Shown here: positions 1-13,500 of the stretch, piece by piece | Numbering within the stretch: the first letter of the stretch is position 1 | Layout: every line of letters starts with the position of its first letter | DNA from: Ectobius pallidus | Taxonomy: Eukaryota > Arthropoda > Insecta > Blattodea > Ectobiidae | Assembly: GCA_964059195.1 (NCBI GenBank) | Contig: CAXKWD010000007.1 | Span: 149,593,769-149,657,768 of the forward strand | Length of the DNA stretch: 64,000 bases | Direction of reading: 5' to 3' | The notes under the pieces: generated by a model | What the model saw: the letters and a program-made list of their open reading frames with translations, nothing else | The model's database searches: none | Told to the model about the DNA's origin: nothing | Position numbers and translations under genes: made by a program

Positions 1-1659
1 ATGACTTATGTGAACCTACAAAGTTTTATTATGTGAGAATATTTAATCATTAACAGCTGTTCTCAAGTTGCAAGGGTAACCAACCCTAAAAAATAGTACA
101 GTTTTAATCTAGGTGGTGATTGATACATTGATTACTTTAGCGCAAGCTTTGATAAAATAATTCGTAAATAATTCATAATTGAGAAATAAAAAGGAAGTAA
201 AGACATGGGAAGATTGAAATAATAAAATTCAACTAGAAAATATTTATTAAGTGGAGGCAATAATTATATCAACTTTAATATAATGACACACATATGCGCT
301 GAAAAGAAGGAAAAAGATGCATGCAGGTTACTGGCACTGGGAAGTTTCCATCATGGTGGCATAAATGGGAAATGAATGAAAAAACACAATCTTAGAAAAA
401 AATATTTATTGGATTAAACTAATATCGGTTATTGCATAGTCCAGTTAATATAGAATTATGTTATAATTTATGTTAGAACTGGTAGGTCTATATAGCTTTC
501 CTCTGTAAAAAGGTAATTTTGACAAGGCATGTTAAAATACAGGAGAAAGAGCTTTCTAGCATTAGAGCTAAGGATTTTATTGAATAATTTTACCTGCCAC
601 AGTAGTACTGAAATGTCCATAAACCAGTACTCATAGTGTTTTTGGAAGTTTACTGACTTGTGGTGAACACCAATTGGCAAAACATCTAACACCTGTCTGC
701 TCAAGTCTTTTCATTTTACACTAGCCATCACTGCATGCCAACATTATCTTCATAAATCAGAAGCAACAGCTAAACTCTTTTATTGCTTAAAAGAGAAAGT
801 TAAGGAACACCAATCGGCCCCCTGAAACATGTCATGCTGTGAGCAGGGAACACTACCTAACTTTCAATACAACACAATACAGTTCAGTTAGAAACAAAAC
901 CCTTAAGAAAAATTATGAATGACATACAGTAATTGGAAATAAAACCACAAAAATGAAAATATGATAACATAAACCGAATCTTTGATCATAATAAACAGCA
1001 TTTTTTCAATGTAAGAGTATTAATCCAATACAGGACTTCATAAAAGTGATAATGTTACCCGAATGATAACATTATCCACGATTACATTAAGCGGTGCTCA
1101 CTGTATATTGGATCTTTTATCCAGGCCTGTAGCCAGAATTTGAGATCAAAGTGAGCAAAATATTTGTCAGGATGTGCTAGGGGTATGTTATGGTTAAGAA
1201 TAATGAATATGGTCCTGATGTGGAGTAAGAGTATTTAACTGCAAAACACCATGCACTATGGCATTTGTGTAGGTACTGGAGAATACTTGAACTAAAAGCA
1301 CAAAAAGCATTCATAAGCTTTACTTTAAAATAATAGGTCTACCTCCAAAAAATTCTTCTTGTACACCGGAATCCTTCTCTCCTTCAAAAGGCTTAATTTT
1401 ATCGAAATTTTTTCCATTCTTTTTTTTCATTTTTCTGCTCTTCTGAAATGCTAAATGCATTTTGTAGAGAGTCATGGTAGGTCTTTCTGATGTCTGTTGA
1501 TTCTTGTTAAGACAGAGAAACTAGATTCACAAAGTACTGTACTAAATGCAAAAGTTCTTATTGCTGCTAATATGTTACTTCAATCCTCAAGAGCACACTC
1601 CTATTCTTGTCACTTATCGTATATCTCTTCGAAATAAAGAGATTTTTTAAATGGTTTTT
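1..1659. other. 3' flank of gene B, no gene recognised
   Basis: AT-rich sequence downstream of the last exon of gene B. Short open frames occur on both strands, but none resembles a known family or has coding character. No RNA gene or clear repeat boundary was recognised here. Confidence 0.5.
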
Positions 1660-2399
1660 GAAGTGAAACTTCTGTAGGCATGCTAGGTGTAAATCGAGAG
1701 CTAACCCAAAGTTGCAATATGCTCTAGCGTTACAAACAAAATCATAATGGGACTGTGATGGACTGCAAAGAAAACAATCAACTCAATGATGAGGCTCTCC
1801 AAAATTTTAGAAATCCAAAAATCTATAATTAAAAAAACTAAAATTCCAAAATTTAAAAAATCCATAAATCCAAAATTAACAAATCCAAAAATAAAAAATA
1901 ATGAAACAAATTTAAGGGAGCGCACGGGGGAAAGGTATCAGGCATTGAGTGGGGGCTATTACTGCTTCGAGCTAGTGACGTGGTGAGCCCTACACCATTC
2001 TAAAAAATACAAAATAAAAAATCCAAAATTAAAAAATAAACCCAAAAGTTAAAAAATCTAAAAATCCAAAATTAAAAAATCGAAAATCCAAATTAAAAAA
2101 TCAAAAAAATAAAAATCAAACATCCAAAACTTACCAAAAATAAAAAATCCAAAATTACAAAATTAAAAATTCAAAGATCAAAAATTGTAAAAAGTCCAAA
2201 AATCGATAGTTAAAAAAATCGAAAATTAAAAAATTAAAAATCCAAAATAAAAAATTCAAAATTTTAAAATAAAAAAATTCAAAATTTTAAAATTAAAAAT
2301 CCATAATTAAAAATCGAAAATCGAAAATTGAAAAATTTAATAATCCAAAATTGAAAACATCCAAATTTTACTTCTGTTGCATGGTTTTCCACACACCTG
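1660..2399 (-). repeat. AT-rich-core repeat Q, copy 1
   Basis: A long run of low-complexity sequence built from variations of 'aaattaaaaaatccaa' is bounded by a GAAGTgaAACTTCT motif on the left and a ttttacttctg motif near the right end. Copy 2, at 43862-44500, has the same two ends in the opposite orientation, including the short unique stretch beside each end. This shows one dispersed element rather than random AT-rich DNA. The core of copy 1 is interrupted near 1915-1995 by a GC-richer segment. No coding capacity is seen, and the class is unknown. Confidence 0.6.
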
Positions 2400-3196
2400 T
2401 TTTTTTACGTAAGAAGTTCTCTGTAATTTTCATATCTTCTACACTTGGAATGCTAACGGGAGAACTGAACTGAACTGAACTGAACTGAAAAAGATTACTT
2501 TATTAGACCTATATGCATTACTAAAAAGGAATGTGGTCCCCCTCTGGCTAAAGGCTTGCTTTTATGTAACAAGAAGTTAAGAACACTAGTATGAGACTTT
2601 GTGTTTATAAAATACTCCTTTGCTAGTCTTATTGAGGGTATAAGGTGAATGAAACCCAACATCATTCAATTTAACTCTCATTGGAATAAAACCCATTAGG
2701 AGAAAAATATTTTTTAATAACTGTACATTCTGTCTTGCATGTGCACACACACATATAGTGGAAATGTTTACAAGCAGAGCTTTAGTTGGAAAATTAAAAC
2801 TACTGATACTCAGGTAACATTTTAAAATTTTCCAGACAGGCTCAAAGGGGTGTTGTTCTGCAGTCATTTTTTGTTTACACTTTCTAACAAGTCGTAACAC
2901 CACCTGCGCTGTAAAAGAGATTTTGTTTCAACTGTGAAATGTGAATGCTAGTTGAAAAGTTGTTTTAATGTTGTTGCGTAGTATGTTTTGAAGCTAAATC
3001 AGAAAAACTTAAGAGGAGTTTAATTTCATTTTGCACATTTAGTTTCCTAATTCTAGGTAAAGAGCCTGGTTAAGTACGTTATAAATCGAAGATTAATCCC
3101 GTTTTATTTCTATGCTGAGCAGTACAACATTGTACTACTACCGACATTACATTGAGTATTTGATTTGGTTTGGTGCTAGTGGTCAACAATCATTAG
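2400..3196. other. Unassigned stretch with short ACTGA microsatellite
   Basis: Contains about four tandem copies of a 5-bp 'gaact' unit near 2463-2487 and otherwise unremarkable AT-rich DNA. No gene was recognised. Confidence 0.4.
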
Positions 3197-3664
3197 TAGG
3201 GGGCGGATTTCTATGACCTAAAAAATAGGATATATGCATGCATTTATGACTTAAAAAAACATTAAAATATGACCAATAAAATTTAAAATATGACTTTACC
3301 ACTTATGCGTTGTGTATAATTTTTTAAGTTTCATTACAATACATTTTATTAAAATATAGTGTTAATTATTTGAAATATCTGTAATTTCTCAAAAAGTATC
3401 ACTATAATGAAAAATTTACAAAATATGATATAAAATTTCAAAATTTCTTTAATATGCACATAAATATGCCAAAAATATGACCTAAATATGCATGTTCATA
3501 CTAAATATGCTACAATAATTGAAAATTTTCTAAATATGCAGTTACATGCACAATAAAAGCCGTTCCATTTCCACCAGGATGCTTGGAATCGGGTTTAAAT
3601 TAGTCGGAAACATGAAATAATGCAAAGGGGAAAAATATGACATGTCATAGAAATTTGCCCCCTA
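3197..3664. mobile_element. Non-autonomous hAT element N1
   Basis: 468-bp element starting TAGGGGGCGGATTTCTATGA and ending with the inverted form (CATAGAAATTTGCCCCCTA). It is flanked by a perfect 8-bp target-site duplication, atcattag (3189-3196 and 3665-3672). The interior repeats 'aatatgac' motifs and has no coding capacity. Subterminal sequence is shared with family M. The 8-bp duplication places it in the hAT superfamily. Confidence 0.85.
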
Positions 3665-3672
3665 ATCATTAG

Positions 3673-4439
3673 CTAGTCTTACACACAAGCACTTTAGCAC
3701 ACTCCTGGGAGCATGCATGTAATTTCAGGGGAAAGAACATGTCGGGAATTGCGCATGGTGAAAAAATGCAGCCTAAAATGCATGCACGTTCTTGCTCGCA
3801 CGATAGTGTGTCAACAAAAGAATGCATGCAAAAGATTGTGAATGCAATTGCCAAACACGTGCGAATTCCCTCGCAAAAGAACAGTGCATGGAGTGTCTGC
3901 ATTGCCAACATGCCAGCCAAGAGTGTGGGGTTTTATTTAAAGTTCAGTACAGAAGAGTTGATGTCCTCTTGGAAAGTTTTATTTGTTTGTCTTCTGCCTT
4001 TACATACACACATGTTTCAATGCGAAAGAGTGCAGTGTTGCTTGAATGATGCACTACACTTTATCTTTTGTTTGTCTATTGCCTTTATAATCATACGTTT
4101 TCACAGGCACTTGAGTGTGCACCTGCCTAATCCTGAGCATAAGAGCTTGTGTGTTAACCGTAGCTATCAAGTCGGGGGATCAAGTTAAAACATATTTTTC
4201 TTTATGTTACATTATGGTGTGAAAAAGAAGTCTCTTTCGTCAGTATTATTGTCTCCCGATCAATAGATATTATCAATTATAAGGTTATTTTCTGGTACGT
4301 TCAGAACTTCCAGTACTCTCTTTGGCCAATTCTATAACTACCGGTGCTGAGTACCTGTGAGTATCAGCCCAACTAAAGCCCTGGTTACCAGCATTGTGTC
4401 TCCCGATGAATTCTGTCCTGACAATTCTGAAAGCAGTCA
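3673..4439. other. 3' flank or 3' UTR zone of gene B
   Basis: Follows the stop codon of gene B on the minus strand, so it probably includes its 3' UTR. Minus-strand AATAAA-like signals (TTTATT on plus) occur near 3930 and 3978. A 149-codon plus-strand open frame (3739-4188) spans an imperfect ~90-bp internal duplication and resembles nothing known; it is treated as chance. Confidence 0.4.
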
Positions 4440-4573
4440 CTATACAGGGGGGATTTCCTCAGGTCCCCATTGCAGCTCCACATACTGTCCTGTCTTGGCT
4501 GACTTTTCACAGGCAGCGGCAATCTTACTCACAGCCATTGTCTCATGACCCATAATCACAGGTTTTGCTTTCC
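4440..4573 (-). CDS. Gene B last coding exon (exon 7)
   Basis: 134 bp, from the AG acceptor at 4575-4574 to the TAG stop. It encodes the C-terminal tail: G-H-E-T-M-A-V-S-K-I-A helix, then L-Q-W-G-P-E-E-I-P-P-V. It has the same length and phase as the last exon of gene A, which ends L-S-W-G-P-G-D-I-P-P-K. The shared W-G-P-x-x-I-P-P ending fixes the terminal exon in both genes. Confidence 0.88.
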
Positions 4574-7500
4574 CTGCAAATGGAAATGTGAAACATTCGT
4601 AAATCTAAGAAAAAACAAAATTAATAATTAATTTTCCTATGATCTTCATTTGAATCTCAGCAATAAAATAAAACTGGAAAGTTCATTATCAATTTGATTG
4701 TGCTACTCCCACTACCTGAGGATGGTAGGTGGTAGATCTGACAAATATGGCTCCATAAATACCTTATTTACTTGAACCTAATGCACACCCTTTCTGTCCA
4801 TTTTTAGCATTCAAAATTGGGATGTGCACTAGATTCAACAGCTCATTAGTAGGGTTTGGATGTTTATGACCCGAAAAAGTGGAAAATATGAATGGAAATA
4901 TGACCTAATAAATTACTAAATATTACCAATAACCCTAAATATAACCTCATAAAAGAACATATTTTCTAAAAATAAATGTTCAAATTTAGAACATTTAATG
5001 GCTCTAAATTATTACATCATATTAATTCAATCAATTTTAAACAATTTTACAGCTGATTAACAGTTTTGCTTGTAAAGTACTTCTAATTTCCTAATGTTTC
5101 CAGATACCACTGCAAATGTGAACTGAAAATTTCATAAAAACATGTCTATTGGAAGTTTTAACAAGAAGGAGGAAGAGGTAATTGTGCTTTTACCTGTTAT
5201 TGTTCCTTCACATTTCAGTTACAGTAAAACCAAATATTCATGACTCTTTTTTGGGAAAAAATTAATTCGACTATTTAGTGCATGTACATTAAATAGCACA
5301 CTTTTACCGAATTTTTAACTGAGATGTGACATTAAATTACAAATATGACTGAAATATGATCAAGACTATAAAATTACCAAAATAAGACTTTATATGCGAA
5401 ATAAAAACAGTTCAATTAGGATAATAGATGTGCAATTCATATTCAATTTGCGTTTGTGGCAAGAATGGAGGTCAGGATAAAAATAGTATGACATGTTATA
5501 AACATCCGAACCCTACTCATTAGATTCGAATGCAAATCCGGTCTGTAGTTCTTTGGTGATAACTTTGATCACCTATGTAACAATGCATTGCTGTAATTCT
5601 CGACTTTGTTACATTTATTGTTGGCCTATTACTGGTATGGATAAGCGTGGGCTGAAATTAACTACTTAATTCGACATTTAAGCTCAAAACCAAATATGTT
5701 AAAAGGCGGTGGAGTTCAACGCCGAAGTATCTATTGTCCCATACTCTCTCTTCTATCCCGTATAAGACATTATACCGACCTTTATTCATCAGCATTCACA
5801 AATCCCTGGTAGTACAAAAAGATAAAATACCAAATAAAATATCCTCCCATTAATACTTTTTACATTTGCCTATAAACTCTTTTTTGATTAATTGTAAAAT
5901 TTCAAAATTTGGGTGTGCATTAAGATTTGATGACACATTAGATTCAAGTCAATACAATATGTTTAATGATGCTCCTGATGTAGTTAAAGATTTCTGTTGT
6001 ATCAAGATATTATTAAGAATTCCCTAGTCTACAGTGAATTATAGATAGAAAAATGAAGCAACACCAAAATTCCATTTTGGTGTGCTGATATTCTCATGGA
6101 AGCAAAATTATGCTCAGTATTTTGTTTATTGTTTCAGATGCAGCAGGCAATACATTGTGCACAGGCTAGGTGAGTACAAAACTTTCAATATGAATTAATA
6201 CAGCACTACATTTGGAAATTCATTTTTTTTTACAAAATAGTATAAACTTTTCCTACATATAATTAAGCTAAAATGTTTTATGAAATTGAGGTTATATCAA
6301 GATGTGTCCCATATCATTATGTAATGATTCAGAGGTTGAAATAAACCTAAACCTAAACACCTGTGCCATTCAATTTTGGCTTTTGCATTTTTATAGAAAG
6401 CCTACATAATATAATTTATTGTGAATATCTAGGGACTGTATTTTTTGGTAACAGTAATAAGCACAAAATTTTACAAATATTTTCTTACCTGTATTTAGCT
6501 ATACAGATGCTTAAAACATTCTTTTACAAATTCTATCCCCAAAATATCATGACGTTCTGGGTGGTACAATCTCACAAAGAAAATAGTAAAAATGCTAAAA
6601 GCTTGATATTTATTACGTAATACTTGAGGCTTTCTTGGCGCTGATTAATTATCTATAATGGTTTCATGGGCTATAAGCCAAGTAAAAGGATATAACAGTA
6701 TCCAAGCTTTCGGCCGCTGTCATCTCTGCGGTCTTCCTCAGGGAAATGAGTGTAGAGTAAGGGAAGTATCATTCTGATTGGCCGATACACTCCAACCTAT
6801 TTCCTCCAATCACAAAATATCATTTTCACTAAAAAGCATATATAAGCTCTACCATCCCTTACTTTACACTCATTTCCCTGAGGAAGGCCGCAGAGACGTC
6901 AGCGGCCAAAAGCTTGGATCTGTATATCCTTTTACTCAGCTTATAGCCCGTGAAACCATTATTGATATTTATTAACTCGTTCATCTGGCTGGAAGAATCC
7001 CTAATAAATTGTTGTGGTTTTGATGTTGATTCCACTAATTGCCCTCACCTTGTACCACGTCTAGGAAGTGGTCCATCTCTGTCAGGTACGCCATCTTGTA
7101 GCGAGAAGGAAATGAATAGAAGATAGGGATAAAGTTAGCACCATGAAACCCAATGTGGCTCTCCACTCCGGGCATAGGTCGCTCATTGGCACATGTTAAC
7201 ATTCCCCTGGGGCCAAATACCTGTACACAAAATGTAACAGGTTAAGACTGTAACAGATCTTTTTTTGGAAAATAATGATAGCATTTTACTAAAACCTTAT
7301 TAGATTTCAGTAACTTTGCTGTTCTCAAGCCAATAGCACTATGAGTTTAACCTCTTAGCTGTTCACCTGAGTATGACTTCTAAAATGTCAGTCACCCATT
7401 CACTTGGCTCAACTACTCTCGCCCTTGGCTAAATATGCCGATCAAACTTGAATTTAGTTTTGTGAAATAGGATTTATTTCTGAAGCATTCTTTGTCTTTG

Positions 7501-10500
7501 GATATAAGTAAACAGAAACAGGCTCATAATAATAAAAATATATTGCAATATAGGCCTACTTTATCTACAATGGAGACACTTAATACGTAATTGCACAATG
7601 TTTCAGTTCAGCCCTCAAACCTTCCTCAGGTGACTCACTGTTAAAAACTGTCTGCTGGGAAGAAGATTCCTTGTCATCTGTCGTTAGCAGTGAGTCACCT
7701 GAGGAAGGTTCGAGTGCTGAACCAAAATGTCGTGCAATTACATATTAAGTGTATCCATTGTAGATAAAGTGCATTACAATATATTTTTATTATTATTATA
7801 TATACAGTGGGAATTCGGGACCAACCATGATAAGCTGCAGAAACAGGCTTCAGAAACAGGCTTATTTCCCCTGCTGTAATTTATGATGGTTGTGACCCTC
7901 AGAAAGGGGTGTTTTTGTGCAATCAGACAGTCTCATTAGTGAAGTTATATGTTTTATAGTGACCATGGCCGGGCATTCTCGAGACATATTTGTTGCCAGA
8001 AAGGATGATGAATAATTATTAGAGTAGTTAGACGGTACAATTTCAACCCAGATGATTTACCCTATGATCAGTGGCACAAACTTTTGGAAAACATTGGGTT
8101 GGCTTGAAAACTTCTCTTTTAAATTTTGGGATTTAGATAACTACTAAAATAAAACCACACATGGACCCACAATTATGTAGCATGGCATGCTGCAAAATAA
8201 GTGTTTTTCTTGACTGGAGTTCTTGCAATAAATTAATCATTATCTTCTTCTATCCTTTTCTAGCCTGTTCTCCCTAATCTCTTTTTCATAGAGGACCCAA
8301 GCTCCTACTTCCCTCTGGTTTGTCCCTTGCTGATTTAACCATTCTTCCTTAAAATATTCTCTCTACATGTTCGTTCTGCTCTGACTTTCTTCTTTTTAAC
8401 CAGTAATCATTGTCTTGTACTCCACCCTCTTCTCTTTTTTCACAATTACTCGTCTTATCAATTAATTGTCCTTTCTGTGATATTTCTTGATCACAAACAT
8501 CATCTAAAGTTTAAATCGAACTTTTCTGCACTCTTTTTATGTAGTATAACAGCTTATGTGATTAAGTTTTTCTGGATGAAAAAATATATTTTGGCGTTTG
8601 CTATGGAAACTGCATTCACAGAGTAAGACGTAAAATTTTAAATAACCGAGGAACGATTTCAAACGAACTTGAGTGAACTGGAACAAGAGGAGATCGTACA
8701 ATATATGTCAACAATAGCTTGATTTTTGCTTTACAGCAATTCAACAACAAATATGATCTTTAGCAATAGCAATAAATAATTATGATGATAGTACACAGTG
8801 CCACCAGGGCCATGGAAAGAAAGCATGGGCCCCAAGGACAAATTTTCCCATTCCCCCATTAAATATTAAATTCACTACCCAACTCGCCCTTTATAATGTA
8901 TACAACAAAAAGATTATGTAATGATATTACATTATTATTAAGTAAGTGCCACAATGATACCAGTACTTTATGAGATTGTCTGGTAGGCAGAAAAGTATCT
9001 GTCCATCTGACTGTCTGTCTGTGTGTCTGTAAGTGCGATAATTCAAATAAGCTTTATTGGATTTTCATAAAACTTGGTATACCATTTATAATGCCCGTGG
9101 ACCAAATCGGTTAACTGATGCTGGGCACGAAATGGAAAAATACAATAAAATGTTCTAAGTTAATTAGGAACAGTTTTATCTGTATGTACCAGTTTAATCC
9201 TTTGAAAATTATGATTTTGAATGCCGAACGTTAGTGAGGCCTACTGTTGAGTCCAAAAGGATTTCTGCTTCTACTTCTAAAAAATAGCAATCTTTCTTAA
9301 AAAATAATCCATTTCAGATTAACTGATTAATTCCGTGTCACCATTGTACGACAGGACAATGCAGATAAAATAAACACAAAGAACATAACTTAGAATAAAT
9401 TTAGAAAGTAAAAAATAAAACCTGGTCGGCTGGGCCCCAAGGCTACTGCTCCTCCCTCTCGTCGGGCCTGGGTGCCACTGCCTATGATAGTGTTAGTGAT
9501 TTTGTTTGATAGTAGTCATAAGCAGAAAAATTGTCCTCCAGGAGGAAAAACTCGGTCCTTTATGCGTAAAAGAAGACTTGGCATTCTAGGTATAAAGGAA
9601 TCCCTAAAAAGGATGGCAATGAGCGGATGTGAGGGTAAAGCCAATTGTATTGGTACTGGGCAGCAAGAGGGTTAATTACTGCTGTTTTACCTCGATGCGT
9701 TGGTCATAGCCATGGGAAGAAAGCCTGCTGACCTCAATGATGCCAAGAGTACCACTGGGGAACCTGAGTGTGATAAACACTGTGTCATAGTCCTTGATGT
9801 TAGCAATCTCCGGTGTCATTGCACTCCCCATTGCACATGCTTGAATGGGGTACTCGCCCAGCATCCAGCACATGAGATCAATGTCATGCGCTGCTGAGTC
9901 ATGGAAAATTCCACCTGTAAACAATGTAGTATTTTGTCAATTAGGCTTATCTTACTGTTAGGGTATTTCTTTGAGATTACCAGCTATCTGCCATAACAAG
10001 TAAACTGCTAGTGGTTTCTTAAATGATGGCTTTAGCCGTTTGACTCTATCTCTGCTACAGCCATATATTTGCATCAGCATGCATAACATGCTACTGAAAT
10101 TAGTTTTGGATTGACCTTAAATTACTGACATCTTCCCTTCCTGATACAAAACGTAGAATTTTTCTAACTAATGTTTTAGAAATCTCGTATTTGGGGGGTT
10201 CGGACCCCCAGGACCAACCTCTTCTTGGATACGTCCTTGGTGTCATCTGTTATCTACATCCTGACACCATCAGTTCCCTGTTATGTCTTGGGCTGCCATT
10301 TCTAGTTAAATATTTCAAGCGATGTAATGCACCATCCACGAAATGCATGGTAACTAACTCTGCTGTGTTGTGATGAGATTCTTCTCCGGGGTTGCTCAAA
10401 TCAATCTAAACTTCAGGAAATAGTGCTGTGCTCTTGTTTCAGATGAAACTGACAAATTGTTTCAGATATTTTATCTATTTATGATTCCAAAAGAAATTTG

Positions 10501-13500
10501 AAAATTAATTGAGCATCACCAGTTTGCACAGTGAACAATAAGGTTAAGATGTGTGTCACTGAAAATGTCTTTTATGATATTATCATTGTTATCAGAACCT
10601 ATTAAACCTGTCAACATCTAAACTCATCACAGGCATTTATATTTATTAAGTACCAGAATTGTGCTTTATAAGATTATGTGGGGGACGGCAAATGTCTGAC
10701 CGTCTGTCTGTCTGTCCATGTATCTGTACACACTATAATTCAAACTCGCTTTATCGGATTTTCATGAAACTTGGTATATACATTTATAACATCCATGGGA
10801 AGAAGCCTATTAATATTGGACCTAATTAGTTGATCAGTACTGGAGTAATGCCCAATTTAGTGCCTATTTTATGGTAATATATTAGAAAGAATTTATCATA
10901 TGTAGGCCTAATCCCACGAGAGTTGGATTTATTAAGACTGTTCCATGAATAAAAATGTAACGGATTGTACAAATAATAATTACTTTCCTGCTTTGTTGTA
11001 TAAAAACGAAACTAACAGCTGCTAGATCACGGCCTACTATGAATCAACCATCCATGAATCGATTCGAGTTACCATGTTGTAACCAGGGCTACCAATATTG
11101 CATATAAGACATAGTTAACTTCATTCAGGTAAGCTAACAGCAGAACAGAATAAAAGCACACGAACTGGCTTGCACCAAATCGAAATTGTGTTTTTAATCA
11201 ATGTACATTTCTATTATTTCAATTTCCAAACAAGTTATCTTGTATAAAATAATCTATTTTTGTGCTGTTTAATAGCAATATATAACATATTAATCACTGC
11301 ACACTGATGCTTTTGTGTCCAGTAATGAGCAGGCAGTTTCACCTGATAAAATGCCATCCTTGTGATTCCTACAAGAATATTGTAAGATAAACAGCCATGA
11401 TTGGTCTATATCCGAGCAATTGCTAAACGTTATTGGTCAATATCAAACACGGGGGCGTACGAGTGGAATAGCCAAATGCAAATCAGTTCTCATGGAAACA
11501 TATTGTTTTACAGTGATCACATATGGCTTTGTTAGCAATACAGTTAGCTTCACCAAATAACACCACCCACATATTCCTTTGCATATGCTTATAAAACTAG
11601 ACCTTTGTTCTTCCATAAGCTCTGCTTATTGAATTGATCTAGAGCTTAACTTGAAAATTGATTAAAGAAATAACTTATTTTTTTTCTGCATATCATAATT
11701 GCAGTTATCACTGATTAAACAAAAGCATTCTGGCACTTTGTTACATCAATTTACCTGATTCTGTATATTATTGGAGAGCTAAGTCCATGTGGTCTTCTCT
11801 TACATAGAACCAGTCGAACAATTACAAAAATTTACACTATCAAATTTTGGATCTGACAGTCTTTAACACTAATAAGGAAATATTGATGCAATGCAATTTG
11901 CTTCCAAGCTGATTCACATGTAACCAGGAGACAATACTGATGTAAAGCTAAGCATACATCGGGAGCCTATTTTGGAAATTAGGAGCTGATTTGGATGTAG
12001 CTGTTCTGTACCGTTCATGAGTTGAGCACATTGACATACTATGACAAACAGAAAACTCACTGGATGTGCGTAAATAATCTATGCTTGCTAGTTGTGCATC
12101 TCGACTGCAAGTCTTCACAGTGTGAACATGACCAACTTCTCCTGACCTCACTCGCTGTTTGATGTTGCTGAATGCTGGATCGAATCTCCTGCAAGAAAAA
12201 ACTTTTATCAGGGAAGTAGCCATGGAGGGTCCCTGGCCCTTCCCAAAATGAAAAAAAAACAGAGTGCTAAAGCTTATAAAATACATGCAAATAAAATTTA
12301 AAAAATAATTTATTATAAGCTGGTTGCAATTAATTTTTGAATTTTCTTTACAACTTATTCAATAGAGTAATCATCCTATTGCGAACATCACTAACATTTT
12401 TATCATCATTATCATCATCATCACAAATATCTATTCAACTTTTGAAATTCACAGTTATCGTACAAGTAGGCCTAATCAGAAGTGAATCTGCTTGCCGATA
12501 GTGTTGGGTTCCACTTGTTTTAAAGCAATTGCTGTAGAAGACAAGAGTTAAACAATTGATGACTGAATGACAGATTGACAGAGAAATTAATATTAGTTGT
12601 TATTGCAGTAATATACAGTACTAAACATACTAAGGCCGGTATTCATAGTCGGCGACTTAAGAACAGACTTTATAAAGCTGAACTTAATTGACAAGTCGAC
12701 TTATATGTTTTTCGTATTCATAGTCTTCTTTCAAGTCATACTTTATTAAGCCTGACTTCATAAAGCTCTACTTGTTCTACCTATTAAAGTCGAACTCAAT
12801 AATATGAAAAATCATGCGTTCACTGCCGTAACAATTGAATTAGCCAATCGTGTTTGAGATTTTTTAAGATTTTATGTAAAGCAAAGCCGTCTGAGTACGT
12901 ATTTCGCTGTTGATATAAAACATACAGACGGCGCTGTTCATTGTAAACAAAGGATTCAATTCATCTAGTCATAATATGTAGCGTGTAAGTAAGCTGTTCA
13001 ATAGTTTCTTTACAATATTCTGTGTATATATTAGCTTAGACATTGTTCAGAATTAAGACCGGTACGCTTATACATTTATTTCGATGTTAATTATTGTTTT
13101 AGAGAGATTCAAAACAGCTCAGGAAGCTTTGGGCCGATATGAAATACCATCAGAGAGAAATACCGATGAAAGATAGACGATTGATATTTCCAAAATTGTG
13201 TCTTCTTGAAACGAAATCTCTTAATAAATTCATTGTCACTGTAGAATTTGAATAGATTCATCATGTTTCGCAAATAACGCTTTGGGGAACGAGTTTATTC
13301 TAATACCTCGCCAAGATCCTCAAAATCACTGTCCTTGGTTCTGGCTTAAACTGAAATAAGTCAGGGGGACCCTTGACTTGATAAAGTACTTTCTCAAGTC
13401 TGACTTTATAAAGTAAATACGTCATAAGTCCGACTTGTTTGTGTCAGAAACTCTACTTAAGACTAGATTAAAGTTCGACTTGGATATAAGTACGACTCAT

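Noticed and set aside
3739..4188. 149-codon plus-strand open frame
   Set aside because: It spans an imperfect internal duplication, has no recognisable domain, and overlaps other-frame and antisense frames of similar quality.
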